NCBI GenBank assembly: GCA_000283635.1
Contig: HE613569.1
Location: 1,017,501 to 1,081,500, forward strand
Length of the DNA: 64,000 nucleotides
Direction: 5' to 3'
Origin: Streptococcus macedonicus ACA-DC 198
Lineage (GTDB): Bacteria; Bacillota; Bacilli; Lactobacillales; Streptococcaceae
Each line of letters opens with the position of its first letter. Position 1 is the first letter of the stretch. The notes beneath the pieces were generated by a model, which was given only the letters and a program-made list of their open reading frames with translations, did no database searches and was not told the origin of the DNA. Position numbers and translations under genes: made by a program. This document shows, piece by piece, positions 9,404 through 20,311 of the stretch.

Positions 9404-10381
9404 TTAGTTAAATAGATTTTTAAAGAAATTAACAATTGCTTGCCAAATATTTGCTAGGAAGCCTTTACTTGATTCCAAAGCGTCTGTGGCATCAAAATTA
9501 AGATTAATTCCTTTAAATGTTGAACTTGCATTTGAAACAATGCTATCTTTCAAAGAAGCAAGTGTTGATTTAAAACTACTGCTATCAATGATACTTGATT
9601 TTGAAAGGTTAAAAGCAAAGTTAACAATCAAGGTGATTTGCTCACTTGACAAAACATCTTTTAGCTTATAATTATCAAGGGTTTCTTCAACGATTTTACG
9701 AACATCTTCTTTTGAAACGCCATCACCAGCATCTGCAACGGCTGATTTAATGTCGGTTAAGGCAACGTTCAACTTGTCAGCATCATAACCGTCTGTTCCT
9801 TGATTCTCAGAGTTGATAGTCGATAGAGCTTCTAATTCTTCTTGAGCTAATTCTTTACTTTCATCAGAAACATCAGCACCATTTTCTTCTAAAGAATAAT
9901 AAATCCCAGCTAACGCTGACTCACCTGTAACAGTGATTGGTGAAGCTACTGTAATAGCTGCGTGCTCAATACCTAGTGTAACGGCTGCATTTCGATACAT
10001 ATCTTCGGTAACTTTTGTAATATTATCCGGTGTGACAATATTAACTGTCAAAGTCTCTGAAGAACCTAATTTTTGAATTTTCACAGATGAATACAATTGT
10101 AAACTAGGATCATCCGCGACGTTCATAATATTAGCATAGGCACTTGTAGTAATAGTCTTAACGCTTGTATCCGTTGAACTGTCATAACCTAACAAAGCCA
10201 ACGTTTGTGTGCGCTGGTCGTCTGACAAAGAGTATCCTAAAACATAGTCAGGTTGAACATAAGTTTCATCAATGACATCCTGAACAGAGTTACTTGACGC
10301 TTGGACGCTTTTAACAGTGACAATAGATAAAACTGCTAAAGCACAAGCCATCAATGTCTTTTTAAATTTCATCTTAATCAT
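9404..10381 (-). CDS. Secreted DUF1002 domain protein
   Basis: A 325-residue exported protein of unknown function. The first 29 residues form a signal peptide (KKTLMACALAVLSIVTVKSVQAS). The mature part begins with the YVLGYSLSDDQRTQTLALLGYD pattern typical of DUF1002 proteins, about residues 46-67, followed by a conserved SAYANIMNVAD segment and a long helical C-terminal half. No membrane anchor or LPXTG motif is present, so it is probably released or loosely wall-bound. The start at 10381 has GAAGGGA 2-3 nt upstream; a second ATG at 10372 is equally possible and better spaced. Monocistronic. Confidence 0.8.
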   Translation of the reverse strand: MIKMKFKKTLMACALAVLSIVTVKSVQASSNSVQDVIDETYVQPDYVLGYSLSDDQRTQTLALLGYDSSTDTSVKTITTSAYANIMNVADDPSLQLYSSVKIQKLGSSETLTVNIVTPDNITKVTEDMYRNAAVTLGIEHAAITVASPITVTGESALAGIYYSLEENGADVSDESKELAQEELEALSTINSENQGTDGYDADKLNVALTDIKSAVADAGDGVSKEDVRKIVEETLDNYKLKDVLSSEQITLIVNFAFNLSKSSIIDSSSFKSTLASLKDSIVSNASSTFKGINLNFDATDALESSKGFLANIWQAIVNFFKNLFN

Positions 10382-10459
10382 TTTCCCTTCTCTTAGAGAC
10401 CCTATTATACCATTTATTGAGAATTCAGTCTGAAAAAAACTGTTTTATCTCCTGCTAAA

Positions 10460-10873
10460 CTACTCATGTAATTCTAGTGGCAGACCATCTGGGTCGAAAA
10501 AGAAAGTCATTTTTTCACCTGTGTAATCATCATAGCGCACAGGCTGAACATAAATTCCCATGCTTTCCAATTCAGCTTTGTAAGCATCAACATCATTGAC
10601 GTAAAAAGCCAAATGACGTAGCCCACAAGCCTCCATATGATACTCAGGTTGCCCAATGCGTTTTGGCGGTGCAACATAATCTGGATCGCTGAGCTTATTT
10701 CCGAAAATCTCTAATTCAATCATTCCACATTTTAAATCAAGTTTGTAATCGTGGCGCTCTAGTCTATGATTTTCACGAATAATTTCAAAACCTAATTTAT
10801 TGACGTAAAAATCACGTGATTTTTCATAGTCAGAAACAATGAGTGCGACATGGTGAACTGCATTTAATTTCAT
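10460..10873 (-). CDS. VOC (glyoxalase/bleomycin-resistance) family protein
   Basis: A 137-residue vicinal-oxygen-chelate protein. It starts MKLNAVHHVALIVSDYEKSRDFYVNKLGF and ends with FFFDPDGLPLELHE; the early histidine, LRHLAFYVNDVDAY (about residue 84) and the terminal LELHE are the positions of metal ligands in glyoxalase I. Its substrate is unknown; lactoylglutathione lyase activity is possible but not shown. I start at ATG 10873, preceded by AAAGGAGAAA; upstream in-frame codons lie before this site. It is downstream of gyrA-srtA on the same strand, as in many streptococci, but a hairpin at 10902-10928 separates it from srtA. Confidence 0.85.
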   Translation of the reverse strand: MKLNAVHHVALIVSDYEKSRDFYVNKLGFEIIRENHRLERHDYKLDLKCGMIELEIFGNKLSDPDYVAPPKRIGQPEYHMEACGLRHLAFYVNDVDAYKAELESMGIYVQPVRYDDYTGEKMTFFFDPDGLPLELHE

Positions 10874-10901
10874 TATTTTCTCCTTTCTCCTTAACAAGAA
10901 A

Positions 10902-10928
10902 TAAAAGCGGGGGTTGTCCCAGCTTTTA
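10902..10928 (-). terminator. Hairpin after srtA
   Basis: The minus strand reads AAAGCTGGG, loop, CCCCGCTTTTATT: a stem with one mismatch and a short T-rich tail. It probably attenuates rather than fully stops readthrough into the VOC gene. Confidence 0.55.
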
Positions 10929-10930
10929 CC

Positions 10931-11677
10931 TTAAAATGTCATTTGATTATAGGAATACTCAAATGCTTCAAGAATATCATCTGATGCCTCGTTATAAGCT
11001 ACGGAAGATTCAAGATTTCCTTTAACGACAATACGTTCAGTTGCGTCTTGGTCCATGCAGGTAACAAGCGTCACTTGAGATTGTCCAGGAGTATCATTAA
11101 TAACATCTGAGCGATCTGGGGTAACTGATTCAATCTCTGTAATCACATAAGTGTAAATAGTTGATTTATCTGTTAAATAAATTTTCATTCCCACTTTTGC
11201 GTTTTCTAGAGGAGAAAAAAGCATTTTGGAAGAACCAACCAAACCAAACACGTGATGACTAGCTAGAGCATAGTTATTTTCACCACCCATGACTTGGTTT
11301 TCTTTCATTGTTCCAGCTCCATAGGATAATTCTGTATTTCCTAGTCCTTTAAAAATTGGCAAATTAATACCAACATCTGGCACTGCTATGCCACCAATAA
11401 CGGGCAGATTAGCACTATTTACCTGAGCTTTTAAAACAGATTGAATGGAAACAGGTTCTACTGATGAAAAATCATAAATAACATCAGCACTCTCATTTTC
11501 CTTGATTTTCTTCTTAGAAACTTTAGTGATTTGATAATGATTTGACTCTTGACCAATCAAAAAATTACAAATAGATTTGTGAAAAATCAAAGCTATACCA
11601 ACAATCAATAAAAGCAAAGATAAAAACAATCTAAGAGTGTTCCAAAAACGATGTGTTTTTTTCTCTTTTTTTACCAT
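10931..11677 (-). CDS. srtA: Sortase A
   Basis: A 248-residue class A sortase that anchors LPXTG proteins to the peptidoglycan. One N-terminal membrane helix (about residues 12-33) is followed by the beta-barrel catalytic domain. The catalytic histidine is in NYALASHHVFG (about 138), the cysteine in VTLVTCMD (about 206) and the arginine in ATERIVVKG (about 215). The gene begins one base after the gyrA stop codon, the conserved streptococcal arrangement, so it is cotranscribed with gyrA and translation is probably coupled. Confidence 0.95.
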   Translation of the reverse strand: MVKKEKKTHRFWNTLRLFLSLLLLIVGIALIFHKSICNFLIGQESNHYQITKVSKKKIKENESADVIYDFSSVEPVSIQSVLKAQVNSANLPVIGGIAVPDVGINLPIFKGLGNTELSYGAGTMKENQVMGGENNYALASHHVFGLVGSSKMLFSPLENAKVGMKIYLTDKSTIYTYVITEIESVTPDRSDVINDTPGQSQVTLVTCMDQDATERIVVKGNLESSVAYNEASDDILEAFEYSYNQMTF

Positions 11678-11678
11678 A

Positions 11679-14135
11679 CTACTCTAGGTCTTCTCCAGTT
11701 TTTTCTTCCTCTTCTTCTGGTTCAACAAGTGCAAACGTCATAATTTTAGCGTCTTGGTCAAGTCTCATGATTTTAACACCTAGTGTGGCACGACCTGTTT
11801 GTGAGATGCTAGCAACATTTGTACGAATAATAACCCCTGTGTCAGTAATAACCATAATATCTTCGTCCCCATTAACGGTTGCTAACCCCGCTAACTGACC
11901 ATTCTTTTCCGTAATATTTGCAGTCTTAATACCTTTACCGCCACGACCTTTAGTTGGGTATTCAGAAGCCAATGTACGTTTTCCGTAACCTTTTTCAGTG
12001 ATAACAAGCACTTCTTGGTCATCTGAAATGCGTGAAGCTCCGACCACTTCATCACCTTCACGAAGATTGACACCACGGACACCCGTTGCAGAACGGCTCG
12101 TGCTACGAACGGCAGACTCATTGAAACGAACGCTGTAACCAGTTTTAGTACCGATAATAATATCGTCGTTACCATTTGTTCTGATAACGTTGATTAATTC
12201 ATCACCATCTTTAAGATTAAGGGCTTTTAGTCCGTTTTGACGAATATTGCTAAATTCAGATTCTTTGGTACGTTTAACAACCCCTTGACGCGTAACGAAG
12301 AAAAGATAACTTTCGTTGTCATCGTGTCCAGATTGACTAATGATTGTCTGAACAATTTCGCCTTCATCTAATTTCAAAAGGTTAACAATTGGTAATCCTT
12401 TGGCTGTACGTCCATATTCTGGAATTTCGTAACCTTTCAAGCGATAAACACGACCTTTGTTTGTCATAAAGTAAACATGGTCATGAGTGCTTGTTGATAC
12501 CAATTCACGAACAAAGTCATCATTATTAACACCAGTACCTTGGACACCACGTCCACCACGTTTTTGGGCACGGAATTCATCTTGCGCTAAACGTTTAATA
12601 TACCCTTTATTTGAAAGAGTGATAAGAACATCTTCCTCTTCAATCAAGTCTTCATCTTCAAGAGAAAGAACTTCTCCAACCATCAATTCTGTACGACGTG
12701 GGTCAGCATATTTACGCTTGATGTCATCCATTTCTTCTTTGATGATTGTGACAACACGTTCTGGTTTTGCCAAAATATCAGCTAAATCAGCAATCAAAGC
12801 AAGTAAATCATCGTATTCGGCTTGGATTTTTTCACGTTCCAAACCTGTCAAACGACGAAGACGCATATCAAGGATAGCTTGACTTTGACGTTCAGACAAA
12901 TCAAAACGGCTCATCAATTCGCCTTGGGCAATCACATCTGTTTCACTGTTTCGGATAATGCTGATAACCTCATCAAGGTGGTCAAGTGCAACTAGCAAAC
13001 CTTCTAAGATGTGAGCGCGTTTTTCAGCCTTAGCTTTATCAAATTCTGTACGACGAACAATTACTTCTTTTTGGTGTTTAATATAATCAACGATGATTTG
13101 TTTCAAAGAAAGAATCTTTGGCACACCATTTTCAATAGCAAGCATATTAAAGCTAAAGTTTGTCTGCAAACTAGTTAATTTGAACAAGTTATTTAAGATA
13201 ACATTTGCTGAAGCATCACGGCGTACTTCAATGACGAAACGAATACCTTCACGGCTTGATTCATCACGAACAGCTGTAATTCCTTCAATACGTTTTTCTT
13301 GCGCTAAGCGAACAATGTGTTCGTGCACTTTTGTCTTGTTAACACCGTATGGGAATTCTGTGACAACGATACGTTCGCGTCCACTCTTAGTTGTTTCAAT
13401 TTCAGTACGAGAACGTAAAACGATTGAGCCTTTACCTGTTTCGTAAGCTTTACGAATACCAGATTTACCCATAACAAGTGCACCTGTTGGAAAGTCAGGA
13501 CCAGGCAAGACTTCCATTAATTCATGTGTTGTTACGTCAGGATTGTCCATAACCAGCTTGACAGCGTCAATAGACTCTCCTAAGTTGTGCGGTGGGATAT
13601 TTGTCGCCATACCAACGGCAATCCCTGTAGCACCGTTAACAAGCAAGTTTGGAAAACGTGACGGCAAAACAAGCGGCTCACGCTCACTACCATCGTAGTT
13701 ATCTTGGAAGTCAACAGTATTTTTGTTAATATCACGAAGCATTTCAAGAGCAATTTTGCTCATACGTGCTTCTGTATAACGCTGAGCGGCAGCACCGTCA
13801 CCATCCATAGAACCGAAGTTCCCATGTCCATCAACGAGCATATGACGATAGCTCCACCATTGTGCCATACGAACCATGGCTTCATAAATAGACGAATCAC
13901 CATGTGGGTGATATTTCCCCATAACATCCCCAGTGATACGCGCAGATTTCTTATGAGGTTTGTCTGGTGTCACACCTAGCTCATTCATTCCATATAAAAT
14001 ACGACGATGAACTGGTTTTAATCCATCACGTACATCAGGAAGTGCACGAGCGACAATAACAGACATGGCGTAATCAATAAAGCTTGTCTTCATTTCTGAA
14101 GTCAAATTTACGTCAATTAAATTCTTATCCTGCAT
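11679..14135 (-). CDS. gyrA: DNA gyrase subunit A
   Basis: The 818-residue breakage-reunion subunit of gyrase. The catalytic tyrosine is in [12 protein letters not shown] (about residue 118), and the quinolone-determining segment reads [12 protein letters not shown] with Ser and Glu at the usual resistance positions, so it is wild type there. The GyrA-box sequence QKRGGRG near residue 535 supports gyrase rather than topoisomerase IV, followed by the six-bladed C-terminal wrapping domain and an acidic tail. First gene of the gyrA-srtA unit, divergent from ldh with a dead IS between them. Confidence 0.98.
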   Translation of the reverse strand: MQDKNLIDVNLTSEMKTSFIDYAMSVIVARALPDVRDGLKPVHRRILYGMNELGVTPDKPHKKSARITGDVMGKYHPHGDSSIYEAMVRMAQWWSYRHMLVDGHGNFGSMDGDGAAAQRYTEARMSKIALEMLRDINKNTVDFQDNYDGSEREPLVLPSRFPNLLVNGATGIAVGMATNIPPHNLGESIDAVKLVMDNPDVTTHELMEVLPGPDFPTGALVMGKSGIRKAYETGKGSIVLRSRTEIETTKSGRERIVVTEFPYGVNKTKVHEHIVRLAQEKRIEGITAVRDESSREGIRFVIEVRRDASANVILNNLFKLTSLQTNFSFNMLAIENGVPKILSLKQIIVDYIKHQKEVIVRRTEFDKAKAEKRAHILEGLLVALDHLDEVISIIRNSETDVIAQGELMSRFDLSERQSQAILDMRLRRLTGLEREKIQAEYDDLLALIADLADILAKPERVVTIIKEEMDDIKRKYADPRRTELMVGEVLSLEDEDLIEEEDVLITLSNKGYIKRLAQDEFRAQKRGGRGVQGTGVNNDDFVRELVSTSTHDHVYFMTNKGRVYRLKGYEIPEYGRTAKGLPIVNLLKLDEGEIVQTIISQSGHDDNESYLFFVTRQGVVKRTKESEFSNIRQNGLKALNLKDGDELINVIRTNGNDDIIIGTKTGYSVRFNESAVRSTSRSATGVRGVNLREGDEVVGASRISDDQEVLVITEKGYGKRTLASEYPTKGRGGKGIKTANITEKNGQLAGLATVNGDEDIMVITDTGVIIRTNVASISQTGRATLGVKIMRLDQDAKIMTFALVEPEEEEEKTGEDLE

Positions 14136-14175
14136 TAAGGAAAAACACTCCTTTTCTAGTGTAAAACTCTACTAT

Positions 14176-14184
14176 ATTATACCA
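14176..14184 (-). promoter_or_regulatory. gyrA promoter, extended -10
   Basis: The minus strand reads TGGTATAAT about 40 bp upstream of the gyrA ATG. The -35 region falls inside a 25-bp imperfect palindrome (14191-14215). Confidence 0.65.
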
Positions 14185-14255
14185 CATTTTTGGCAAAAAT
14201 AGCGCTTTTTCGCCAGAATAACTAGCTTTCTTGCTTTTCTTCTTTTTTTAGCACA

Positions 14256-15372
14256 TTGTTAAGTCAAGTGCAACAAAAAAGACATGTTCGTCTAATATAC
14301 TAGTATTCCCCAACTCAGTATAGAAAGGCGATGAACATGTCCCAAACTCATTCTACCAAAAAGTCTCGTTATTCTCACTTATCACCCTCTGAGCGAGGTG
14401 AAATTAGTGCCTATTTGAAGATGGGGAAAAACCTGCTGAGATTGCCCGTCTATTAGGGCGAAATCGTTCGACAATTACCCGTGAGATTAAGCGTGGCACA
14501 GTAACACAAGTCCAAAATAAAAATGGAAAACAAATTTATTATCAAACCTATTTCGCTGACAGTGGTCAACGTATCTATGAAGAAAATCGGAAAAAGAGTA
14601 CCTACCTGAAATTGGAGCAGTGCTCTCCAACTTTCTTTGAAAAACTAGATAAGGCTGTTAAGTCCAATGTTCGTCGACATAGTGTAGATACGTTTGTTCA
14701 CGAATACAAAGAGGAACAGCCAACAGAAACCATTCCTTCAACGAAGACATTATATCGCTATATCGCAGCTGGTTTTATTTCTATCAAGCCAATAGATTTA
14801 TCGAAGATGGTGACTATCAGAAAGCGGTCTAAATATAAAACAACAGTCAATAAGAAGCCCCTTGGAAAATTTATTGAAGAGCGTCCAGAAACGATTAATA
14901 ACCGTTCTGAGTTTGGACACAAGGAGAGTCTGTTATCATGATCTTGGTCGAACGTCAAACACGATTTGCCTTGGCGTGTAAGCTACCGAATAAGCAAGCA
15001 GAAACCATCAATGAAGTTGTAAAAAAACTCTTGGCTGAACACCCGATTACTTCTATCACATCAGATAACGGCTCTGAATTCAGTCTCTTATCGGATTTAG
15101 AAGAGGTTGATATTTACTTCGTCCATCCCTATTCCTCTCATGAAAGAGGAACAAACGAGAATTTTAACGGTCTTTTGAGAGAATTTCTCCCTAAAGGACA
15201 ACCTTTCAACTCATTAACCGAAAAGGAACTCGTACATTATATCGAAGCTATCAATGAGAGGCCTAGACGACTCCATCATTACAAAACTGCAAAATTTCTG
15301 TTTGGGCTAGTCCAAACAACCTAACAATGGAATACTAGCCTATTCAAGATCTTATTGCACTTGATTTAACAA
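14256..15372 (+). mobile_element. IS30-family insertion sequence, degenerate
   Basis: About 1.12 kb with imperfect terminal inverted repeats: the left end reads TTGTTAAGTCAAGTGCAACA and the right end, reversed, TTGTTAAATCAAGTGCAATA. It lies in the gyrA-ldh intergenic region. Its transposase is broken in at least two places, so it cannot move by itself. I cannot identify a target-site duplication with confidence. The exact outer ends are uncertain by a few bases. Confidence 0.75.
14331..15324 (+). pseudogene. IS30-type transposase, frameshifted and internally deleted
   Basis: The reading begins MNMSQTHSTKKSRYSHLSPS in one frame and stops at 14454-14456. After a one-base loss near 14424 the next frame continues EKPAEIARLLGRNRSTITREI, the helix-turn-helix of IS30 transposases. 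That frame runs to EFGH near 14921, where the stretch that should hold the first catalytic Asp (the usual W-x-x-D segment) is missing. A third frame from 14938 carries the second Asp in TSDNGSEF and the Glu in SSHERGTNENFNG. With the first Asp deleted, a functional transposase cannot be made even by frameshifting. Confidence 0.85.
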
Positions 15373-15412
15373 CGCGCCTTTTTCTTTTTTTAAAGTTTTT
15401 ACAATTTAGTTC

Positions 15413-15441
15413 GTGACATATCTCACTTAACGTGTTAAAAT
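15413..15441 (+). promoter_or_regulatory. ldh promoter with Rex-like operator
   Basis: GTGACA at 15413-15418, 17-bp spacer and TAAAAT at 15436-15441, the latter preceded by TGT (extended -10). Overlapping the -35 is GTGA-N6-TCAC (15413-15426), the core of the Rex consensus TTGTGAA-N4-TTCACAA and also of Crp/FNR-type sites. Rex control of ldh is known in other Firmicutes; here it is an inference from the motif. Confidence 0.55.
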
Positions 15442-15492
15442 ATTATCGTATGGGCGAGAGCCCCTAAAAAAATTAAGGAGATGTTTAGATAA

Positions 15493-16482
<990 letters not shown>

Positions 16483-16501
16483 TTTTAGTTTTTAACATAA
16501 T

Positions 16502-16532
16502 AAAAGCTATCCTGATTCAGGATAGCTTTTTT
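16502..16532. terminator. Bidirectional terminator between ldh and nox
   Basis: AAAAGCTATCCTG, short loop, CAGGATAGCTTTTTTT, with A/T tracts on both sides between two convergent genes. Confidence 0.9.
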
Positions 16533-16542
16533 TGCATTCTAT

Positions 16543-17910
16543 TTATTTCGCATTCAATGCTGCCATTGTAATGTAGTTGTATGGTTTGTTGAAGTGCGGT
16601 AGGAAGAATAAGTCTGTCAAAGCAAGTTTATCAATCGTTACTTGTTCTTGGATAGCAAGAGAGAATAAGTGAATTCCCATTGAGATGTCTTTTTTCGCCA
16701 TTATTTGTGCACCAAGAATGACACGTGATGTTTTATCATAAACAATTTTTAGAGTAACTTGGAAATTATCTTTTTGAATGAATTCTGGTTTTTGATTATC
16801 CACATACTCGACTTCAAGAGCATCAAAGCCTTTTGCTTTTGCCTTTTCTAGAGTCAATCCTGTCGAAACCATATTCAAGCCATAAATTGAAATACCATTT
16901 GAGCCTTGAACACCTACTCCTTCTAGTTTATGACCACAAGCGTTGTGTGCTGCAACAATTCCTGTACGGACAGCATTTGAAGCAAGGGCGATGTAATCTG
17001 TTGATTGTGTCGCATTGTTATAAATCGTAGCACAATCACCGATAGCATAGACATCAGGCATACTTGTTTCTTGGTATTTATCAACTAAAAAGGCACCATT
17101 TGAGAACAATTTAATTTTATCTTGAGCCAATGCTGTATTAGGACGAAAACCAACTGCTAGGATAACCATATCGACATCATATTCTGATTTATCAGTGATG
17201 ATTTTTTCCACTTTTGTCTTACCAACAATTTCCTGCACAGCTTCTCCAAATGCTAAATGAATTCCGTGTTCTTGTAAATTATTTGCCATTGCGTCACTCA
17301 AATCGCGGTCATAATATCCAGCTAAACAAGTCTCTGCAACGTCGATAAGCGTTACTTCTTTTCCTTTGCGTTGGAAAGCTTCTGCTAATTCAACACCGAT
17401 ATAGCCTGCTCCGACGACAGCTACACGAGAAATAGCTTTCTCTTTCAACCTCTCAATAACATCTTCGGCATTCTGATAAAGTTTAACAAATTGAACGTTT
17501 TCGAGTTTTGATTCAAATTCAAGCGAATCTTCTTTCATGCTAACACCCTTAATTGGCGGGATGATTGGCTGTGAGCCTGTTGCCAAAATCAATTTATCAT
17601 ATGTTTCAAAATGTTTTTGCCCATCAACAAGTGCTGTGATTTCTTTTTTATCATAATCAATCGATTCCACAGGAGAATTCATATAAACTTTAGCACCAAG
17701 TTGTTCTAATTCATCCTTGTCTGAATAGAATAATCCTTCAGGTCCAGCGATTTGTTCTCCGATCCATAATGCCATACCACAACCGAGAAATGAAATATTT
17801 GAATTTTGATCAAAAACAACCACTTCATTTTCAGTACCATAATTGGTTAACATTGTCTTTATGCAAGCTGTACCAGCATGATTTGCTCCAATAACAACAA
17901 TTTTACTCAT
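16543..17910 (-). CDS. nox: NADH oxidase, water-forming
   Basis: A 455-residue FAD flavoenzyme that reduces O2 to water with NADH. It opens with [13 protein letters not shown] for FAD binding; the single redox-active cysteine is in [12 protein letters not shown] (about residue 44), and a second dinucleotide fold [16 protein letters not shown] is near residue 166. The CoA-disulfide reductase/Nox family is distinguished by that lone Cys. Together with the convergent ldh it balances NADH; oxygen use spares pyruvate. A cre-like site overlaps its -35. Confidence 0.95.
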   Translation of the reverse strand: MSKIVVIGANHAGTACIKTMLTNYGTENEVVVFDQNSNISFLGCGMALWIGEQIAGPEGLFYSDKDELEQLGAKVYMNSPVESIDYDKKEITALVDGQKHFETYDKLILATGSQPIIPPIKGVSMKEDSLEFESKLENVQFVKLYQNAEDVIERLKEKAISRVAVVGAGYIGVELAEAFQRKGKEVTLIDVAETCLAGYYDRDLSDAMANNLQEHGIHLAFGEAVQEIVGKTKVEKIITDKSEYDVDMVILAVGFRPNTALAQDKIKLFSNGAFLVDKYQETSMPDVYAIGDCATIYNNATQSTDYIALASNAVRTGIVAAHNACGHKLEGVGVQGSNGISIYGLNMVSTGLTLEKAKAKGFDALEVEYVDNQKPEFIQKDNFQVTLKIVYDKTSRVILGAQIMAKKDISMGIHLFSLAIQEQVTIDKLALTDLFFLPHFNKPYNYITMAALNAK

Positions 17911-17947
17911 AGAAAGTAACCTCTAACTAATTAAATTTAACATGACT

Positions 17948-17977
17948 AATATACCATACCTATAAAACGCTTACAAA
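17948..17977 (-). promoter_or_regulatory. nox promoter with cre-like site
   Basis: The minus strand has TTGTAA at 17971-17976, 17-bp spacer and TATATT at 17948-17953. TTTGTAAGCGTTTTAT (17962-17977) matches the CcpA cre consensus except for the C near its 3' end, and covers the -35. Confidence 0.55.
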
Positions 17978-18040
17978 TGATTTGCTTATAAAAAAATAAG
18001 CTGGTAAAACTGTACTGACCCCAAAAAGTTGGACAATAAA

Positions 18041-18870
18041 TTATTGAAAGAATTTAGTTCTGTATTGCACAGGACTGAGTCCTTTTAATTTTGCCTTGAT
18101 ACGTTTATTGTTGTAATAAAAAATATAATCTGTAATGGCTTGTTCCAGCTTGTCAATCGACTTAAAAGTCTTTTCATAACCGTAAAATATTTCAGACTTT
18201 AAGATGCCAAAGAAAGACTCCATCATCCCATTATCTGGACTATTTCTTTTGCGTGACATTGATGGACGAATCCCTTTGGATGCCAAGAAATCATGATAAG
18301 ACTGATGTTGGTATTGCCATCCTTGGTCGCTGTGAAGAATAGTTCCTTGATAAGAGTCATCTGGAAATGCTTTTTTAAGCATGGTTTGAATCTGTTTTAA
18401 ATCAGGTGAGCGTGACAAGGTAAACTCAATAATTTCACTATTGTAGCCATCAAGAATAGGGGATAAATAAACTTTCTCCTTAATGTTTGTAAAGCGAATT
18501 CAGTGACATCTGTATAACACTTCTCATAAGGCTTAGCCCCTTCAAACTGACGTTGAATTAGATTATCAGCTTTCTTCCCAATCTCTCCCTTGTAAGACGA
18601 GTATTTACGCTTACAACGAGTACGAGCAGCGAGTCCCATGAGTTTCATTAACCGTTGAACCTTCTTATCTTTATTAGCTCTATTAAACCGTTTCAACTGA
18701 TAATAGTAAGTAGAATAAGCTAGCTTGGCAGTTTTCAGTAGGAGGTCTAATCGAAATCCTCCTGAGACCAGTTCTCTAACTATCTCCGCGTTTTGCGCTG
18801 TAAGGCTTCGTCCCTCAAGCGCAATTCCCTCAACTTTTTTAGATAAGCTACCTCGGTACGCAGACGCTCA
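18041..18870 (-). pseudogene. IS3 transposase OrfB, frameshifted
   Basis: The integrase part is split. The N-terminal half reads MKRFNRANKDKKVQRLMKLMG... and contains the first catalytic Asp in CYTDVTEFA. A frameshift near 18480 destroys the following segment. The downstream frame gives LSRSPDLKQIQTML..., the second Asp in ILHSDQGWQYQ, the Glu in NGMMESFFGILKSE and the ending RTKFFQ. All three DDE residues survive but not in one frame. The 5' limit in the OrfA overlap is approximate. Confidence 0.8.
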
Positions 18871-19282
18871 TTCTCTTTCAGAACATGCTCTAGCTCAGTC
18901 ATTTCTTTACCAGTTTTTTTTGGTTTACATCCCATCTTACTCGGTCTCCCTCGTTGTTTATCAACAATAGTATACCCGTTTTTCTTGTATTGAGAAAGCC
19001 AATTAGGAAGTGTTCCTTGATTGGGAGGGCATAGTCAAGAGAAACCTGTATTTGTGACTGACCATTTCTAAGAACTTTATGAATCATTTCCAACTTGAGT
19101 TTGGGAGGATAATAGGTATTTTTTATTTTTTTAACAATCTCTACTCCATATCGCTCCATGAGTCGAATCATATAATCGACCGTTAATTTAGTGACACAGT
19201 ATCTCCTCGCTAACTCTCGAAGAGAATATCCCTGTTTTCATAGAGTGTATATCTCCAATTTATCTTCATAGCTTAGTTTCAT
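18770..19282 (-). pseudogene. IS3 OrfA, nonsense and frameshift
   Basis: The helix-turn-helix protein begins MKLSYEDKLEIYTL and meets an in-frame TGA near 19238, after which KQGYSLRELARRYCVTKLTV continues in the same frame. A second lesion, a frameshift, follows VSLDYALP near 19023. After it another frame reads NWLSQYKKNGYTIVDKQRGR and a leucine-rich coiled coil LEHVLKENERLRTEVAYLKK that normally leads to OrfB. The 3' limit is approximate. Confidence 0.75.
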
Positions 19283-19353
19283 CAAAAAACACCCCAATTG
19301 TTAGATTTTCTATCTAACTTTTGGGGTGCGGTACAAACCAACTTATTTTCACT

Positions 19354-20310
19354 TTATTTAGATTTTATATAGTTAACACCATCAGCCTTAGGTGCTACTG
19401 CTTTACCGAAGAAGGCAGCCAAAACAACAATTGTCAAAACGTATGGTGCTACTTTTAGGTAAACAGATGGGATACTTGAGAAGAATGGCAATTGTGCACC
19501 AATAATCGCAAGTGACTGTGACAATCCAAAGAACAAGCTCGAAAGCATTGCACCAATTGGATTCCAACGACCAAAAATCATGGCAGCTAAAGCAATGAAA
19601 CCTGGACCAGCGATTGTTGTAACCGCAAAATTATTAGAGATCGTTTGCGCGTAAACAGCACCTCCGATACCACCAAAGAAACCTGAAATCATAACTCCAG
19701 CATAACGCATAAGATAGACATTGATTCCAAGCGTATCAGCGGCTTGTGGATGTTCACCAACAGAACGCAAACGAAGTCCAAAACGTGTTTTGAAAATGAT
19801 AAACCATGAAATAAACGACACTAAAATGGCAACGTAAGCAACTAACGACGTATTGTTAAAGAAAATTTGTCCAATAACTGGGATATCTTTTAAAATTGGG
19901 AATGAAAAACGTCCAAATGTTTCTGAGATGGTATCAGTCTGTCCTTTTCCAAAAAGGTAACGACATTGAAAGACTGCAAACGAAGGTGCAATCAAATTCA
20001 ATACAGTTCCAGAAACAACATGGTCTGCTCGAAAATTAATTGTTGCGACAGCGTGGATTAGCGAGTAAAGCACACCAACGAATCCCGCAACGATTGAGGC
20101 AATCCATGGTGTAGCATTTCCAAAAACATCTGCAAAACTAAGGTTAAAGAGAACACCAGAAAATGCCCCCATGACCATAATCCCTTCAAGTCCCACATTT
20201 ACAATACCAGCACGTTCAGAGAAAGTTCCGCCGATACTAGTAAAAATTAAAGGTGCAGAGTAGATTAACATGGAAGAAACTAACAGGGCTAACATTGTTG
20301 TAAAACTCAT
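19354..20310 (-). CDS. nupQ: Nucleoside ABC transporter permease (NupQ type)
   Basis: A 318-residue BPD_transp_2 permease with eight to ten membrane segments. The N-terminal TSIGGTFSERAGIVNVGLEGIMVMGAF segment is typical of the BmpA-associated nucleoside/guanosine permeases. GLRLRSVGEHPQAADTLGI near residue 176 is the cytoplasmic coupling region. It is last in the order bmpA-nupO-nupP-nupQ and follows nupP by a 1-bp gap. The IS3 element lies directly downstream and has probably replaced the native terminator. Confidence 0.9.
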   Translation of the reverse strand: MSFTTMLALLVSSMLIYSAPLIFTSIGGTFSERAGIVNVGLEGIMVMGAFSGVLFNLSFADVFGNATPWIASIVAGFVGVLYSLIHAVATINFRADHVVSGTVLNLIAPSFAVFQCRYLFGKGQTDTISETFGRFSFPILKDIPVIGQIFFNNTSLVAYVAILVSFISWFIIFKTRFGLRLRSVGEHPQAADTLGINVYLMRYAGVMISGFFGGIGGAVYAQTISNNFAVTTIAGPGFIALAAMIFGRWNPIGAMLSSLFFGLSQSLAIIGAQLPFFSSIPSVYLKVAPYVLTIVVLAAFFGKAVAPKADGVNYIKSK

Positions 20311-20311
20311 T

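Larger units (their letters stand above)
18011..19335 (-). mobile_element. IS3-family insertion sequence (IS150-like group), degenerate
   Basis: A 1325-bp element with terminal inverted repeats (left TGTACTGACCCCAAAAAGTT; right, reversed, TGTACCGCACCCCAAAAGTT). It is flanked by a 3-bp direct repeat AAC (18008-18010 and 19336-19338), the size expected for IS3. It sits 18 bp downstream of the nupQ stop and about 35 bp upstream of the nox promoter elements. Both reading frames are broken. Confidence 0.85.

Noticed and set aside
13093-13446. Long plus-strand open frames opposite gyrA
   Set aside because: They are frame shadows of gyrA, without ribosome binding sites or protein-like sequence.
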